Notes: generated by a model from the letters alone, not told the origin. DNA of 64,000 bases from JAOPZW01 sp963707695 (GCA_963707695.1 CAVPQY010000006.1:372001-436000); one strand, 5' to 3'. Shown: positions 34,684 through 43,807, counted from the first letter of the stretch. Made by a program: numbers and translations.

Positions 34684-35148
34684 GTGGCGAGCGGGCCGGC
34701 GACCGAGACGGGGACGACGTGGGCGAGCCACGCGGCCGAGCGCCTGACGGCGGCCGGGTACCGGCGCGGCGGCGCCCGCGCGGCCGTCATCGACCTGCTC
34801 GCGCGGCAGCCCTGCGCCCTGTCGGCGGCGGAGATCGAGGACGCCACGCGCGGCGACGACCGGCCGCCGTCGCGGGCGACGGTCTACCGCGTCCTCGACG
34901 AGCTCGAGCAGCTCAAGCTCGTCGCGCGCGTCGAGCTCGGGCAGGGCATCGTCCGCTACGAGGCGCTGCATCCGGGCGGGCACCATCACCACCACCACCT
35001 CGTCTGCGACGCGTGCGGGTCGGTGACGCCGTTCGAGGACGCCGAGCTCGAGCGCACGATCGACCGCGTCGCCCGTCGCGTGACCTTCGAGGTCGCCGAG
35101 CACGAGATCGTGCTCCACGGCTCCTGCGGCGCCTGCCGCGAGGCCTAG
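34684..35148 (+). CDS. zur: Fur-family regulator, probably Zur
   Basis: This 154-residue Fur-family repressor has an N-terminal winged helix (YRRGGARAAVIDLLARQPCA, PPSRATVYRVLDELEQLKLV) and a C-terminal dimer and metal domain. Metal marks are GGHHHHHHLVCDACG and a second Cys pair in HGSCGACREA, together a structural zinc site. It converges on three zinc-type ABC transporter genes and a Zur-like box lies before them, so Zur is the best assignment over Fur. The natural run of six His (bases 34981-34998) extends the usual HHHH. GTG start behind a TAGGAT box. Confidence 0.88.
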   Translation: MASGPATETGTTWASHAAERLTAAGYRRGGARAAVIDLLARQPCALSAAEIEDATRGDDRPPSRATVYRVLDELEQLKLVARVELGQGIVRYEALHPGGHHHHHHLVCDACGSVTPFEDAELERTIDRVARRVTFEVAEHEIVLHGSCGACREA

Positions 35149-36014
35149 GTCGCCGGCGTCGCCGGGACGGCCTCGGTCGCCCGCGCACCGCGGGCGCCGA
35201 GCGCCTCGTGACCCAGCGCGATGAGCGCCCACGTCCCGACGAGCACGGCCGCGATCGACGCGCCCGCCGCGGTCCCGGCGTAGTAGCTGAGGTAGAGGCC
35301 GCCCACCCCGGAGAGGACGGCGATCGCCGCGGCGGCGGCCATCATCGGCGCCATCCGGCGTGCGAGGAGCCGGGCGCCGGCCGCCGGGGCGATGAGGACC
35401 GCGACGACGAGCAGGTTCCCCAGCCCCTGGACGGCGACGAGGAGCGCGAGCGCGAGCAGCGCGAGCAGCGCCAGGTCGGCGACGAGCGGCCGGACGCCCA
35501 GCCCGCGGGCGCTGAGCCGGTCGAAGCCGACGACGAGCAGCCGACCGTGCAGGAGCCGCAGCGCGGCGAGCGTCACGACCGCGAGCCCGGCCGCGAGCGC
35601 CAGGTCGGTGTCCGAGACGCCGAGCACGTCGCCGAAGAGCAGGCCCTGCAGCCCGGGCGGCGTGTCGCGCGACAGCGCCAGCAGCACGCCGAGCCCGAAG
35701 AGGCCGGTGATGACGACGGCGACCGCCGTGTCGCGCCCGACCTCCGGCGCGCGGCCGGCCAGGGCGACGCCGACCGCGGCGACGAGCAGCCCCGCCGCGC
35801 CGCCCAGCAGCAGCGGCAGCCCGAGCAGCGCAGCGACGACCAGGCCCGGCAGCAGGGCGTGGGCCAGCGACTCCGCGCTGTAGGAGAGCTTGGCGAAGAC
35901 GACCCAGCACCCGAGGGCGCCGCCCGTCACGCCGAGCAGCGCGACCTCGGCGAAGGCGCGGCGCAGGATGGCCTGCGACCACGGGTCCGCCAGCGCGTGC
36001 CAGACCGCACTCAT
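35145..36014 (-). CDS. znuB: Zinc/manganese ABC transporter permease (ZnuB-like)
   Basis: This 289-residue membrane protein of about 8-9 helices belongs to the metal ABC permease family. Typical parts are GALGCWVVFAKLSYSAESLA, SRDTPPGLQGLLFGDVLGVS and VAVLIAPAAGARLLARRM. It is the last of three genes (fused znuB-znuA, znuC, znuB) joined by GTGA and ATGA overlaps. The transporter may therefore use two different permease subunits. ATG at 36014 overlaps the znuC stop. Its own stop overlaps the zur stop, tail to tail. Confidence 0.9.
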   Translation of the reverse strand: MSAVWHALADPWSQAILRRAFAEVALLGVTGGALGCWVVFAKLSYSAESLAHALLPGLVVAALLGLPLLLGGAAGLLVAAVGVALAGRAPEVGRDTAVAVVITGLFGLGVLLALSRDTPPGLQGLLFGDVLGVSDTDLALAAGLAVVTLAALRLLHGRLLVVGFDRLSARGLGVRPLVADLALLALLALALLVAVQGLGNLLVVAVLIAPAAGARLLARRMAPMMAAAAAIAVLSGVGGLYLSYYAGTAAGASIAAVLVGTWALIALGHEALGARGARATEAVPATPAT

Positions 36015-36796
36015 GCGTCGTGGTCGTGCTCGTGGTGGTGCGCGGGCAGCAGCGCCTGGCCGCCGCCCCCCGGCAGGTCGACGATCTCGCCGCCGTAGGT
36101 CGCCTCGAGCGTGGCGCGCGTCAGCACCTCGCCCGGCGCGCCGAAGGCGACCTGGCGCCCGTTGAGGCACAGCACCCGGTCCCACCCGGCGGCCTGCTCG
36201 ACGTCGTGCGAGGCGATGAGGAGCGCCCGGCCCTCGGCCGCCAGGCGCTCCAGGAGCGCCTCGAGCCGCTCGGCACTGGCCGCGTCGAGGCCGCTGAAGG
36301 GCTCGTCGAGCAGCACGACCCGCGCGTCCTGGACGAGCGCACGCGCCACGAGCACGCGCTGGCGCTGGCCCCCGGAGAGGGCGCCGAAGGTCACGTCGGC
36401 GCGGTCGGCCAGGTCGACCGCCTCGAGCGCGGTCCGCGCCCGGGCGCGCTCGGCGCGCCCCGGGCGCCGCCACCACGGCAGCCCGGCGATCGCGCCCATG
36501 AGCGCGACGTCGAGCGCGCTGACCGGGAAGTCCAGGCGCGAGCGCTCGGTCTGGGGGACGACGCCGCAGCGCCGCGGCACCTCGAGCACGCCCGCCAGCG
36601 GCGCCAGCTCCCCCAGCAGCGTCCGGAAGAGCGTCGTCTTCCCGCCGCCGTTGGGGCCCAGGACCCCGGCGCGCTCGCCCGCGGCCAGCGCGAAGGTCAC
36701 GTCGCGCAGCACGGGGCGCCCGCCGTAGCCGGCCGCCAGGCCCTCGGTCCGGACGAGCGCGGGCCCGTCCGCCCGCGGCCCGGCCGTGGCGGTCAC
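36011..36796 (-). CDS. znuC: Zinc ABC transporter ATP-binding protein (ZnuC-like)
   Basis: This 261-residue ABC ATPase has Walker A LGPNGGGKTTL, Q-loop VVPQTERSRLD, signature GALSGGQRQRVLVARAL, Walker B ARVVLLDEPFSG and the switch His in ALLIASHDVEQAA. It differs from the common sequence by Gly in place of Ser/Cys before GKTT (NGGGKTT), which is seen in some members. The C-terminus ends in a His-rich tail HHHEHDHDA, likely to hold zinc. The GTG start overlaps the stop of the fused permease-binding protein gene. Confidence 0.93.
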   Translation of the reverse strand: MTATAGPRADGPALVRTEGLAAGYGGRPVLRDVTFALAAGERAGVLGPNGGGKTTLFRTLLGELAPLAGVLEVPRRCGVVPQTERSRLDFPVSALDVALMGAIAGLPWWRRPGRAERARARTALEAVDLADRADVTFGALSGGQRQRVLVARALVQDARVVLLDEPFSGLDAASAERLEALLERLAAEGRALLIASHDVEQAAGWDRVLCLNGRQVAFGAPGEVLTRATLEATYGGEIVDLPGGGGQALLPAHHHEHDHDA

Positions 36797-38557
36797 AGCC
36801 CCGGGATCGCGCACCCGACCGCCCCGCCCGTGAACCCGCGCACCATCTCGTCCGCGTTGGCCTCCTCCATGCCCGAGGTACGTCGCGCCCCGCGATCCTT
36901 CGGGGCCGAGCGCGTCGCCGTAGAGCGTCCGGTCGGCGGTGGCCCCCGTCTGCCGGGCGATCGCGCGCGCGAGCCCGGGGTTCACGGACGCCTCCGGGAA
37001 CACCGCCTTGACGCCCTCGCGCCGGATGACCGCGCTCAGCCGCGCCACGTCGCCCGCCGACGGCTGGCCCTGCGTCGTCTGCGACGGGATCACGGCGCCG
37101 ACGACGCGGATCCCGTAGCGGTGGGCGAGGTAGCCGAAGGCGTCGTGGTCGGTGACGAGCTTGCGCCGGGCGACGGGGACCCGCGCGACGCAGCGGCGGA
37201 TCCCGCCGTCGAGGCGACGCAGCCGCGCGACGTACGCGGCCGCGTTGCGCGCGAACGTCGCGCGGGCCGCCGGCCGGGCCGCCGTCAGGGCCGCGCGGAT
37301 CCGCTCCACGGCCGCCTCGGCGTTGACGGGGTCGTGCCACCAGTGGGCGTCGACCCGCGACGCCTCCGGGCCGCCGGCCTCACCGGGGAGCCGCACGGGC
37401 GCCGCGGCGCCGACGTCCACGACGGCCGGGTCCCCGCCGCCCTGCTCGAGGACCTTGCCCATCCACGCGTCCAGCGCGTCCCCGTTCTCCAGGACGACCG
37501 CCGCGGAGGCCGTGGCCTGGACGTCCTTCGGCCGTGGCTCGTACTCGTGGGGGTCCGAGTTCGGCTCGAGGATCTGGGTCACGTCGGCGGCGTCGCCGCC
37601 GACCGCGCGCGCGAAGTCGCCGAGCTGGGTCGTCGTGGCCACGACGGCGACGCGGTCGCCGCCGGACCCGGACGCGCCGGAGCCGCAGCCGGACACCACG
37701 AGCGCGAGCACGGCGACGGCCGTCGCCGCGAGCGCGGGGGCCGGGATGCGCCGGCGCGTGTGCAGCACGCGCGCGGCCGCCACGAGCGCGAAGGTCGCCG
37801 AGCTCAGCACCGCGATCGTCGCCCCGGGCGGCGCGTTGGTCTTGACGGACAGCCACAGGCCGGCGACGCCCTCGACGAGGACGAGCGCAACCGTCGCGGG
37901 CTGCCACGTCCGCAGGCGCGAGCAGACGAGCCGGGTCGTGGCGGCCGGCACGACGAGCAGCGCGGTGGCGAGGAGGGCTCCCACGGCCGACAGCGCGGCG
38001 ACGGCCACCAGCGCGACCAGGACGAGCAGCGCCGCGTCGGGCAGCGCCGAGCGGACGCCGAGCGCGCGCGCCGCGGCCGGGTCGAACCCGGTCGCCAGCC
38101 AGCGGTGGCCGAGGACCGTGGAGGCGGCCAGGACCACGGCGCTGACGGCGGCCGCGAACCAGACGTCGCCCGGCGAGATCACGAGCAGGCTGCCGAAGAG
38201 CAGCGTCTCGACGTTCGCGCCCGAGTGGAACACGTCGCTGGCCAGCAGCACGCCGGCGGCCAGCGCCGCCACGAGCACGAGGGCGGTGACGCTGTCGTAG
38301 CGCTCGCGGTCGCGCCGGGCCAGCCAGCCGACCGAGCCGGCGACGACGAGCGCCGTCGCGCCGGCCCCGAGGTGGGCCGAGAAGCCGAGGCCGTCGGCGA
38401 GCACGAGCCCCGGGAAGGCCGCGCTGCCCACGGCGTGGGCGTAGAAGGCCAGACCGCGCAGGACGATCCAGGTGCCCACGAGCCCCGCCGCGATGGAGAG
38501 CGCGGCCACCTCGAGCACGCCGCGCTGCACGAAGACGAGCTGGAAGGGGTCGAGCAC
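36793..38557 (-). CDS. Fused metal ABC permease and zinc-binding lipoprotein (ZnuB-ZnuA), frameshifted near the end
   Basis: The first 265 or so residues are a ZnuB-type permease (LDPFQLVFVQRGVLEVAALS; GSLLVISPGDVWFAAAV). With no stop codon between, the frame runs into a ZnuA-type binding protein that has its own hydrophobic segment and lipobox (LALVVSGCGSG). Zinc-ligand His residues fit SDPHEYEP, AHWWHDPVNA and TDHDAFGYLAHRYG. An extra C at 36872-36874 (plus strand) breaks only the last 25 residues; corrected, it ends GGAVGCAIPGL. GTG at 38557 gives LDPFQ directly after Met. A Zur-like box lies 22 bases upstream. Confidence 0.86.
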
Positions 38558-38578
38558 CCCGGTGAGCGTACAAGGGAA

Positions 38579-38593
38579 TGAGACTGATTCTCG
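38579..38593. promoter_or_regulatory. Candidate Zur operator
   Basis: TGAGACTGATTCTCG matches 11 of 15 positions of the actinobacterial Zur palindrome as I recall it (TGAAAATGATTTTCA). It lies 21 bases before the znu start and between divergent genes, so it may control both the znu operon and the aldo/keto reductase. Confidence 0.55.
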
Positions 38594-38649
38594 AAATCGG
38601 GTGGGACGCGACTGTGCGAGCCCGGCGCCCGACCGGGTAGGCCATCGCG

Positions 38650-39531
38650 ATGAGCGCCACCTCCAGCACCGCCACGCGCCGCCTGGCCGAGATCGACGTC
38701 TTCCCGATCGGCCTGGGCGGCATGCCGCTCTCCGTCTCCGGGCGACCCGACGAGGCACAGGCCATCCGGACCGTCCACGCCGCGCTCGACGCCGGGATCA
38801 CCCTCATCGACACCGCCGACGCCTACGCGGCGGACGAGTCCGAGGTCGGCCACAACGAGCGCCTCATCGCCAAGGCGATCCGGAGCTCGTCCTCCCGCCG
38901 CGACGGCGTCCTCGTGGCCACCAAGGGCGGCCACACGCGCCGCGGCACGGCGTGGGAGCTCGACGGCTCGCCGGCCCACCTGCGCGCGGCCTGCGAGGCC
39001 TCGCTGCGCGCGCTGGGCACCGACCGGATCGACCTCTACCAGTACCACCGCCCCGACCCCGACGTGCCGTTCGCGGAGTCCGTCGGGGCGCTCAAGGACC
39101 TCCAGGACGAGGGCAAGGTCCGCTGGGTCGGGCTGTCGAACGTCACCGTGGAGCAGCTCGAGGAGGCGCGCGCGATCGTCGACGTCGTCTCCGTGCAGAA
39201 CCAGCTCGCGCTCGACTTCCCCTCGCCGCTGGCGAAGGGCGAGGTGCGGGCCGCGACCGAGCACGGGATCGCCTTCCTGCCCTGGTCGCCGCTGGGGGGC
39301 ATCGGCAAGGCCGACCAGACGTCCGCGCGCGACGCGGTGACCGCGATCGCGCAGGACCGCGGCGTCTCGCCCCAGCAGGTGGTGCTCGCATGGCTGCTGC
39401 ACCTCGGCCCGACGGTCATCCCGATCCCCGGCTCGCGGCGGCCCGAGACGATCCAGGACTCGGCGCGGGCGGCCGCGCTCGCGCTGGCCGACGACGAGGT
39501 CGAGGCGATCACCCGCGCGGCGTCGCGCTGA
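38650..39531 (+). CDS. Aldo/keto reductase
   Basis: This 293-residue (alpha/beta)8 oxidoreductase has the catalytic tetrad of the family: Asp and Tyr in LIDTADAYAADE, Lys in LVATKGGHTRRG, and His in DLYQYHRPDPD. The NADPH-binding region is LPWSPLGGIG ... IPIPGSRRPETIQDSARA. It reduces carbonyl compounds; the substrate is not given by sequence. It is divergent from the znu operon, with the candidate Zur box between them. The 3' end overlaps the next minus-strand gene by 23 bases. Confidence 0.9.
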   Translation: MSATSSTATRRLAEIDVFPIGLGGMPLSVSGRPDEAQAIRTVHAALDAGITLIDTADAYAADESEVGHNERLIAKAIRSSSSRRDGVLVATKGGHTRRGTAWELDGSPAHLRAACEASLRALGTDRIDLYQYHRPDPDVPFAESVGALKDLQDEGKVRWVGLSNVTVEQLEEARAIVDVVSVQNQLALDFPSPLAKGEVRAATEHGIAFLPWSPLGGIGKADQTSARDAVTAIAQDRGVSPQQVVLAWLLHLGPTVIPIPGSRRPETIQDSARAAALALADDEVEAITRAASR

Positions 39532-39958
39532 CGCCCGGCGCCGCCGCGCCGAGGCGCGCGAGCTCGATCGCCGGGCAGCGGTCCATGACCACGGCCAGCC
39601 CGGCGGCCCGGGCGCGGGTCGCCGCCGCCTCGTCGACGACGCCGAGCTGCAGCCACACCGCACGCGCCCCGGCGGCGATCGCCTCGTCGACGTGGGCACC
39701 GGCGAGCGCGGAGCGGCGGAAGACGTCGACGACCTCGACGCCCGCCTCGGCCGGGACGTCGGCCAGCGACGCGTAGGCGCGCTCGCCGAGGACCTCCTCG
39801 ACATGCGGGTTGACGGGCACCACGCGGTGCCCGCGCCGCTGCAGCAGCGCCGCGATGCGGTGGCTGTCGCGGCGCGGGTCGGGGGAGAGGCCGACGACGG
39901 CCCACGTGCGCCGCGTGAGCGCGAAGTCGATCGCCTCCGCCTGCGGGTCGCTGCTCAT
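39509..39958 (-). CDS. CoA-binding domain protein (YccU-like)
   Basis: This 149-residue single-domain protein has the Rossmann-like CoA-binding fold: RTWAVVGLSPDPRRDSHRIA, RVVPVNPHVEEVLGERAYAS, EVVDVFRRSALAGAHVDEAI and AVWLQLGVVDEAAATRARAA. Family members such as YccU bind CoA, but their role is not settled. Last gene of the minus-strand run that starts with the 42884-43807 permease. The ATG overlaps the preceding SDR stop (ATGA). Confidence 0.88.
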   Translation of the reverse strand: MSSDPQAEAIDFALTRRTWAVVGLSPDPRRDSHRIAALLQRRGHRVVPVNPHVEEVLGERAYASLADVPAEAGVEVVDVFRRSALAGAHVDEAIAAGARAVWLQLGVVDEAAATRARAAGLAVVMDRCPAIELARLGAAAPGVSATPRG

Positions 39959-40914
39959 GCGGTCGCCGCCCGCCCACGCTGGACGGCGGTGTCGCCGCGC
40001 TCGAGCCGGTCGCGCGCCGCGTCGGTCAGGCGCCCGTCGTCGTCGAGCAGGTCCCGGCGCTCGCGGGTGGGACGCCACCCGAGCAGCCGCCGCGCCTTGG
40101 CCGTCGAGATCCCCGACGCGTCGGGCCGGTCGACCGCGCGCAGAGCGACGGCGTCGCCGTGGTGGCGGCGGACGAGGTCGTGCAGCGGCAGGCCGGTGGC
40201 GTTGTCGGGCGACGCGATGTAGAGGACCTCGTGGCCGGGGAGGTCGCTCTCGGCGGCGAGGCGCAGCGCCTCGGCGAGGTCGTCGGCGTCGATCCACGAC
40301 CAGAAGGACACCGAGGGGTCCGCGCCGCGCGAGCGCACGACGGGCCCGAGGTTGCGCTCGACGTTGCCCTCCCACTGCACCCAGCTCGGGCGGATCGACA
40401 GCGCCCGGACGTCCGAGCGCGCGACGAGCGCGTCCATGAGCTCCTCGCCGAAGCGCTTCGACAGCGCGTAGGGGTCCTGGGGACGCACCCGGTGCTCCTC
40501 GTCGACCGGCGCGTAGTCGGCCAGGAACGGGCGCTCGGGGAAGAAGAAGCCGGGGACCGTCTCGCTCGACACGTGCACGAGACGGGCCACGCCGTGGCGC
40601 GCCGCGGCCTCGGCGACGTTGAACGTCCCCATGAGGTTGTTGGCGAAGACGACGTGCGGCGGGTGGTGGACCGGGTCCGGGATCGCCGCGGCGTGGACCA
40701 CGGCGTCGTGCCCGCGCACGAGGGCATGGGCGCTCCCGGCGTCGGTGAGGTCGGCCTCGAGGTAGCGCACGCCGCCCGCGGCCGGGCCCTCGAAGGCGGG
40801 CGGCGTGCGGTCGGTGGCGGTGACGCGGTGGCCTGCCCGCCGCAGCGCGTCGACGGTGGCGGCCCCGACCTTGCCGCGCGCGCCGGTGACGAGGATGCGC
40901 ATCCGCTCGCTCAC
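39955..40914 (-). CDS. NAD-dependent epimerase/dehydratase (SDR)
   Basis: This extended SDR shows the GxxGxxG loop in MRILVTGARGKVGAATVDAL, an NAD-type acid in VTATDRTPP, SSETV near the active site and the catalytic YxxxK in DPYALSKRFGEEL. The C-terminal part (GISTAKARRLLGWRPTRERR) is typical of nucleotide-sugar or related epimerases. Two starts are possible: GTG at 40914, overlapping the MFS stop, or ATG at 40902 directly before RILVTG. I used 40914 because of the GTGA coupling (319 residues). Confidence 0.87.
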   Translation of the reverse strand: MSERMRILVTGARGKVGAATVDALRRAGHRVTATDRTPPAFEGPAAGGVRYLEADLTDAGSAHALVRGHDAVVHAAAIPDPVHHPPHVVFANNLMGTFNVAEAAARHGVARLVHVSSETVPGFFFPERPFLADYAPVDEEHRVRPQDPYALSKRFGEELMDALVARSDVRALSIRPSWVQWEGNVERNLGPVVRSRGADPSVSFWSWIDADDLAEALRLAAESDLPGHEVLYIASPDNATGLPLHDLVRRHHGDAVALRAVDRPDASGISTAKARRLLGWRPTRERRDLLDDDGRLTDAARDRLERGDTAVQRGRAATA

Positions 40915-42866
40915 CGGCCCGGCGCCTCGGTGGCCAGCTCGCGGGCGAGGTCGGAGACGACCGGCTCGGCCCCCGCCGTGTGCTCGCCGGGCGCCTGGTC
41001 GAGCAGGTCCTCCAGGCACGCCCGGCGCGAGGCGACGAGCCGTCCGAGCGTGGCGCGGCCCGCGTCGGTGAGGGCCGGGATCGCGTCGGAGCCGTCCACG
41101 AGGCCGCGCGAGCGGACGCCCTGGAGGCCGGCGACCAGGCGCCCCGCGTCGAGGTCGCGTTCGTCGGCCACCCGGGCCGGGTCGACGGTCAGCCCGTCGG
41201 CGGCCCGTCCGAGCAGGTAGGCCTCGGCGGGCGAGAGGTCCAGACCCGCGGCCCGGGCCGTGTCGGCCAGGAAGCGCCGCGTGCGGTCCAGTCCGACGGT
41301 GTCGCGCAGGCGCCGCGCGAGCTCGTCCATCGAGTCCGCGTCGCGGGGGGGCGCGAAGGTGTCGTCGAGGCGGGCGCCGCCCTCGACCGTCCGGCGCAGC
41401 GGGCGCTCGGGCAGGAACCACGTCAGCACGAAGGCCACCGCGACCACGATCGCGGCGACCAGGAAGACGGAGCCGACCGCGTCGGTGAAGGAGCCCAGGT
41501 ACGCGTCGCGGATCGGGGCCGGCAGCCGGTGCACGGCGGAGGGGTCGATCGATCCCGAGGCCGGCGCACCGGCGCCCGTGGGCAGCCGCTGGCCCAGCAG
41601 GCCGGCCAGGCGGGTGGTGAAGATCGCCCCGAGCACGGCGGTGCCCATCGACCCGCCGGTCGACCGGAAGAGCGTGGCCGACGAGGTGGCCACGCCCAGC
41701 TCCTCGTAGGGGACGGCGTTCTGGACGGCCAGGACCAGGACCTGCATGACGAGGCCCAGCCCGAAGCCGAGCACGAGCATGTAGAGGGCGGCCACGCTCG
41801 TGCTCGTGGTCGCGTCCAGCCGCGTGAGCAGGAGCATCCCCGCCGCCGAGATCGCCGTCCCGGCGATGGGGAACGCCTTGTAGCGCCCGGTGCGGCTGAT
41901 GAGCTGCCCCGAGCCGATGGAGGACACCAGCAGCCCGGCCATGAGCGGGACGAGCTGCAGCCCCGAGGCGGTCGGGCTCAGCCCGCGGACGACCTGCTGG
42001 AAGAGCGGCAGGTACGTCAGCGCGCCGAAGAGCGCGAAGCCGACGACGAAGCCCACCGCGCTCGTGATGCGGAAGACCGGGTTGCGGAACAGACGCAGCG
42101 GCAGGATGGGCTCGGCCGCGCGGCGCTCCGCGGCCGCGAAGGCGACGAGGGCCAGGACGCCGAGCGCGCCGAGCCCGACGATCTCGGCGGACCCCCAGTC
42201 GAACGTCGTCCCGCCGAGCGTCGTGACCAGCACGATCGACGTCAGGCCGACCGCCAGCAGCAGCGTCCCGAGCCAGTCGATGACGTGCCCGGTGCGCTTC
42301 CCGCCGCCGGGCAGGGCGACGGCCAGGACACCGAGGGCCGCCAGGCCGAGCGGCAGGTTGATGTAGAAGATCGCGCGCCAGCTGACGTGCGTCGTGAAGA
42401 AGCCGCCGATGAGCGGCCCGAGGATCGACGAGACGCCGAAGACGGCGCCGAAGAACCCGGAGTACTTGCCGCGCTCGCGCGGCGAGACGACGTCCCCGAT
42501 CGCCGCCTGGGCGGACACCATGAGGCCGCCGCCGCCGAGGCCCTGCACCGCGCGGAAGGCGATGAGCTGCGGCATGGACTCCGCCAGCCCGCACAGCGCC
42601 GAGCCGATGAGGAAGACCACCAGCGCGCCCTGCAGCACGAGCTTGCGCCCGAGCTGGTCCCCGAGCTTGCCGTAGAGCGGCGTGACGACGGTGATGGCCA
42701 GCAGGTAGGCGGTGACGACCCACGAGAGGTGCTCGAGCCCGCCGAGGTCGCCGACGATCGTCGGCAGCGCGGTCGAGACGATCGTCTGGTCCAGCGACGC
42801 GAGCAGCATGACGAGCATGAGCCCGCCGATGACGATGGCCAGCCGGGGAGCCCGCTCGTCCTCCAC
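40911..42866 (-). CDS. MFS drug exporter (DHA2/EmrB-QacA type) with C-terminal winged-helix-like tail
   Basis: This 651-residue transporter has 14 predicted membrane helices. It carries the family motifs SLDQTIVSTALPTIVGDLGG, YGKLGDQLGRK, RAVQGLGGGGLMVSAQAAI and GVSSILGPLIGGFFT. After about residue 510, roughly 130 residues remain on the cytoplasmic side: charged helices, then a MarR-like winged-helix segment (DLSPAEAYLLGRAADGL; GLVDGSDAIPALTDAGRATL). That part could sense the exported drug or bind DNA, but this is inference. GTG at 42866 is 17 bases after the upstream permease gene. Confidence 0.88.
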   Translation of the reverse strand: MEDERAPRLAIVIGGLMLVMLLASLDQTIVSTALPTIVGDLGGLEHLSWVVTAYLLAITVVTPLYGKLGDQLGRKLVLQGALVVFLIGSALCGLAESMPQLIAFRAVQGLGGGGLMVSAQAAIGDVVSPRERGKYSGFFGAVFGVSSILGPLIGGFFTTHVSWRAIFYINLPLGLAALGVLAVALPGGGKRTGHVIDWLGTLLLAVGLTSIVLVTTLGGTTFDWGSAEIVGLGALGVLALVAFAAAERRAAEPILPLRLFRNPVFRITSAVGFVVGFALFGALTYLPLFQQVVRGLSPTASGLQLVPLMAGLLVSSIGSGQLISRTGRYKAFPIAGTAISAAGMLLLTRLDATTSTSVAALYMLVLGFGLGLVMQVLVLAVQNAVPYEELGVATSSATLFRSTGGSMGTAVLGAIFTTRLAGLLGQRLPTGAGAPASGSIDPSAVHRLPAPIRDAYLGSFTDAVGSVFLVAAIVVAVAFVLTWFLPERPLRRTVEGGARLDDTFAPPRDADSMDELARRLRDTVGLDRTRRFLADTARAAGLDLSPAEAYLLGRAADGLTVDPARVADERDLDAGRLVAGLQGVRSRGLVDGSDAIPALTDAGRATLGRLVASRRACLEDLLDQAPGEHTAGAEPVVSDLARELATEAPGR

Positions 42867-42883
42867 GCGCCGGGAGGTACCCG

Positions 42884-43807
42884 CTAGCCGACGGCACGCA
42901 CGCGCGGGTCGAGCCGGGCGTGCAGCACGTCGCACAGCAGCATGGTGAAGGCGACGAGGAAGGCCGACTCGACGATGAGCGCCTGGACGACGTCCAGCGG
43001 TGGGCTGGGAACCCCGGTGTCGCCAGGGGAGTAGTGGAACTGGCCGATGTCGGCGTTGCGGAAGGCTCCGGGGAGGTTGAAGGGAGACTCGATGAGCGCG
43101 ATGTTCGTGATCATCAGCGCGACGGTGGCCGAGACCAGGCCGAGCACCGGCGGCAGCGCGAGCGGGAGCGCATGGCGGCGCTGGACGCGGCCCTCGGTCA
43201 GTCCCTTGGCCCGGGCCGACCGCAACGCGTCGTCGTGGGCGATGTCGAAGAGCACGGTGCGCGTCAAGCGGTAGACGAGCGCGGCGAGCGGGATCGCGAG
43301 CACCACCCACGGCACCCACATGGCGTGCAGCCAGCCCACGAGGTCCTCGCCGGGTGGCACGTAGCTGTCCGTGGCCGAGAAGAACGAGATCTGCGCGGTG
43401 CCCGATTGCGGCGCGAAGACGAACAGCGCGACGTTCGAGAACAAGTACACGGGGAAGCTGAGCGCCAGCGCCGAGCCGAGGCCGAGCCCGCGGTCGACGG
43501 CCCCCCGCGGCCTGGCGCCGGCGGCGAGGCCGGCCGCCAGCCCGGCCAGGACGCCGAGGAGGATGCCACCGAGCAGCAGCGCCAGGTCGACCGGCAGCCC
43601 GCGCAGGACCAGGTGGCTGATCGGGTCGGGCTCGGCCGCGGTCCCCACCACGCCGAAGTCCAGGTGCAGGAACGTGTCGGAGAGGTAGCGCGGCAGGTCG
43701 CCGGCCTGGGCCCACAGCGTGCGTCCGTCGCGCAGCGCGTAGAGCGCGACGAAGGTCACGGCAGGGGTCACCACGACGACCGCCGCCAGGGTCAGCAGCC
43801 GCCGCAC
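42884..43807 (-). CDS. OppB/DppB-like ABC transporter permease, unpartnered
   Basis: This 307-residue permease has about six membrane helices and the peptide-transporter type layout: a first helix (LLTLAAVVVVTPAVTFVALY), a long exported loop, and the EAA-like cytoplasmic loop DDALRSARAKGLTEGRVQRR. No OppC, OppD, OppF or binding protein gene adjoins it; an MFS exporter follows. Orphan permeases may pair with distant subunits or be relics. GTG start (43807). The gap to the divergent acyl-CoA ligase is 144 bases. Confidence 0.82.
   Translation of the reverse strand: MRRLLTLAAVVVVTPAVTFVALYALRDGRTLWAQAGDLPRYLSDTFLHLDFGVVGTAAEPDPISHLVLRGLPVDLALLLGGILLGVLAGLAAGLAAGARPRGAVDRGLGLGSALALSFPVYLFSNVALFVFAPQSGTAQISFFSATDSYVPPGEDLVGWLHAMWVPWVVLAIPLAALVYRLTRTVLFDIAHDDALRSARAKGLTEGRVQRRHALPLALPPVLGLVSATVALMITNIALIESPFNLPGAFRNADIGQFHYSPGDTGVPSPPLDVVQALIVESAFLVAFTMLLCDVLHARLDPRVRAVG

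Noticed and set aside
34981..34998. Run of six His codons, like a cloning tag
   Set aside because: It lies in the metal-binding HHHH motif of a Fur-family protein, between conserved residues, and is a natural extension.
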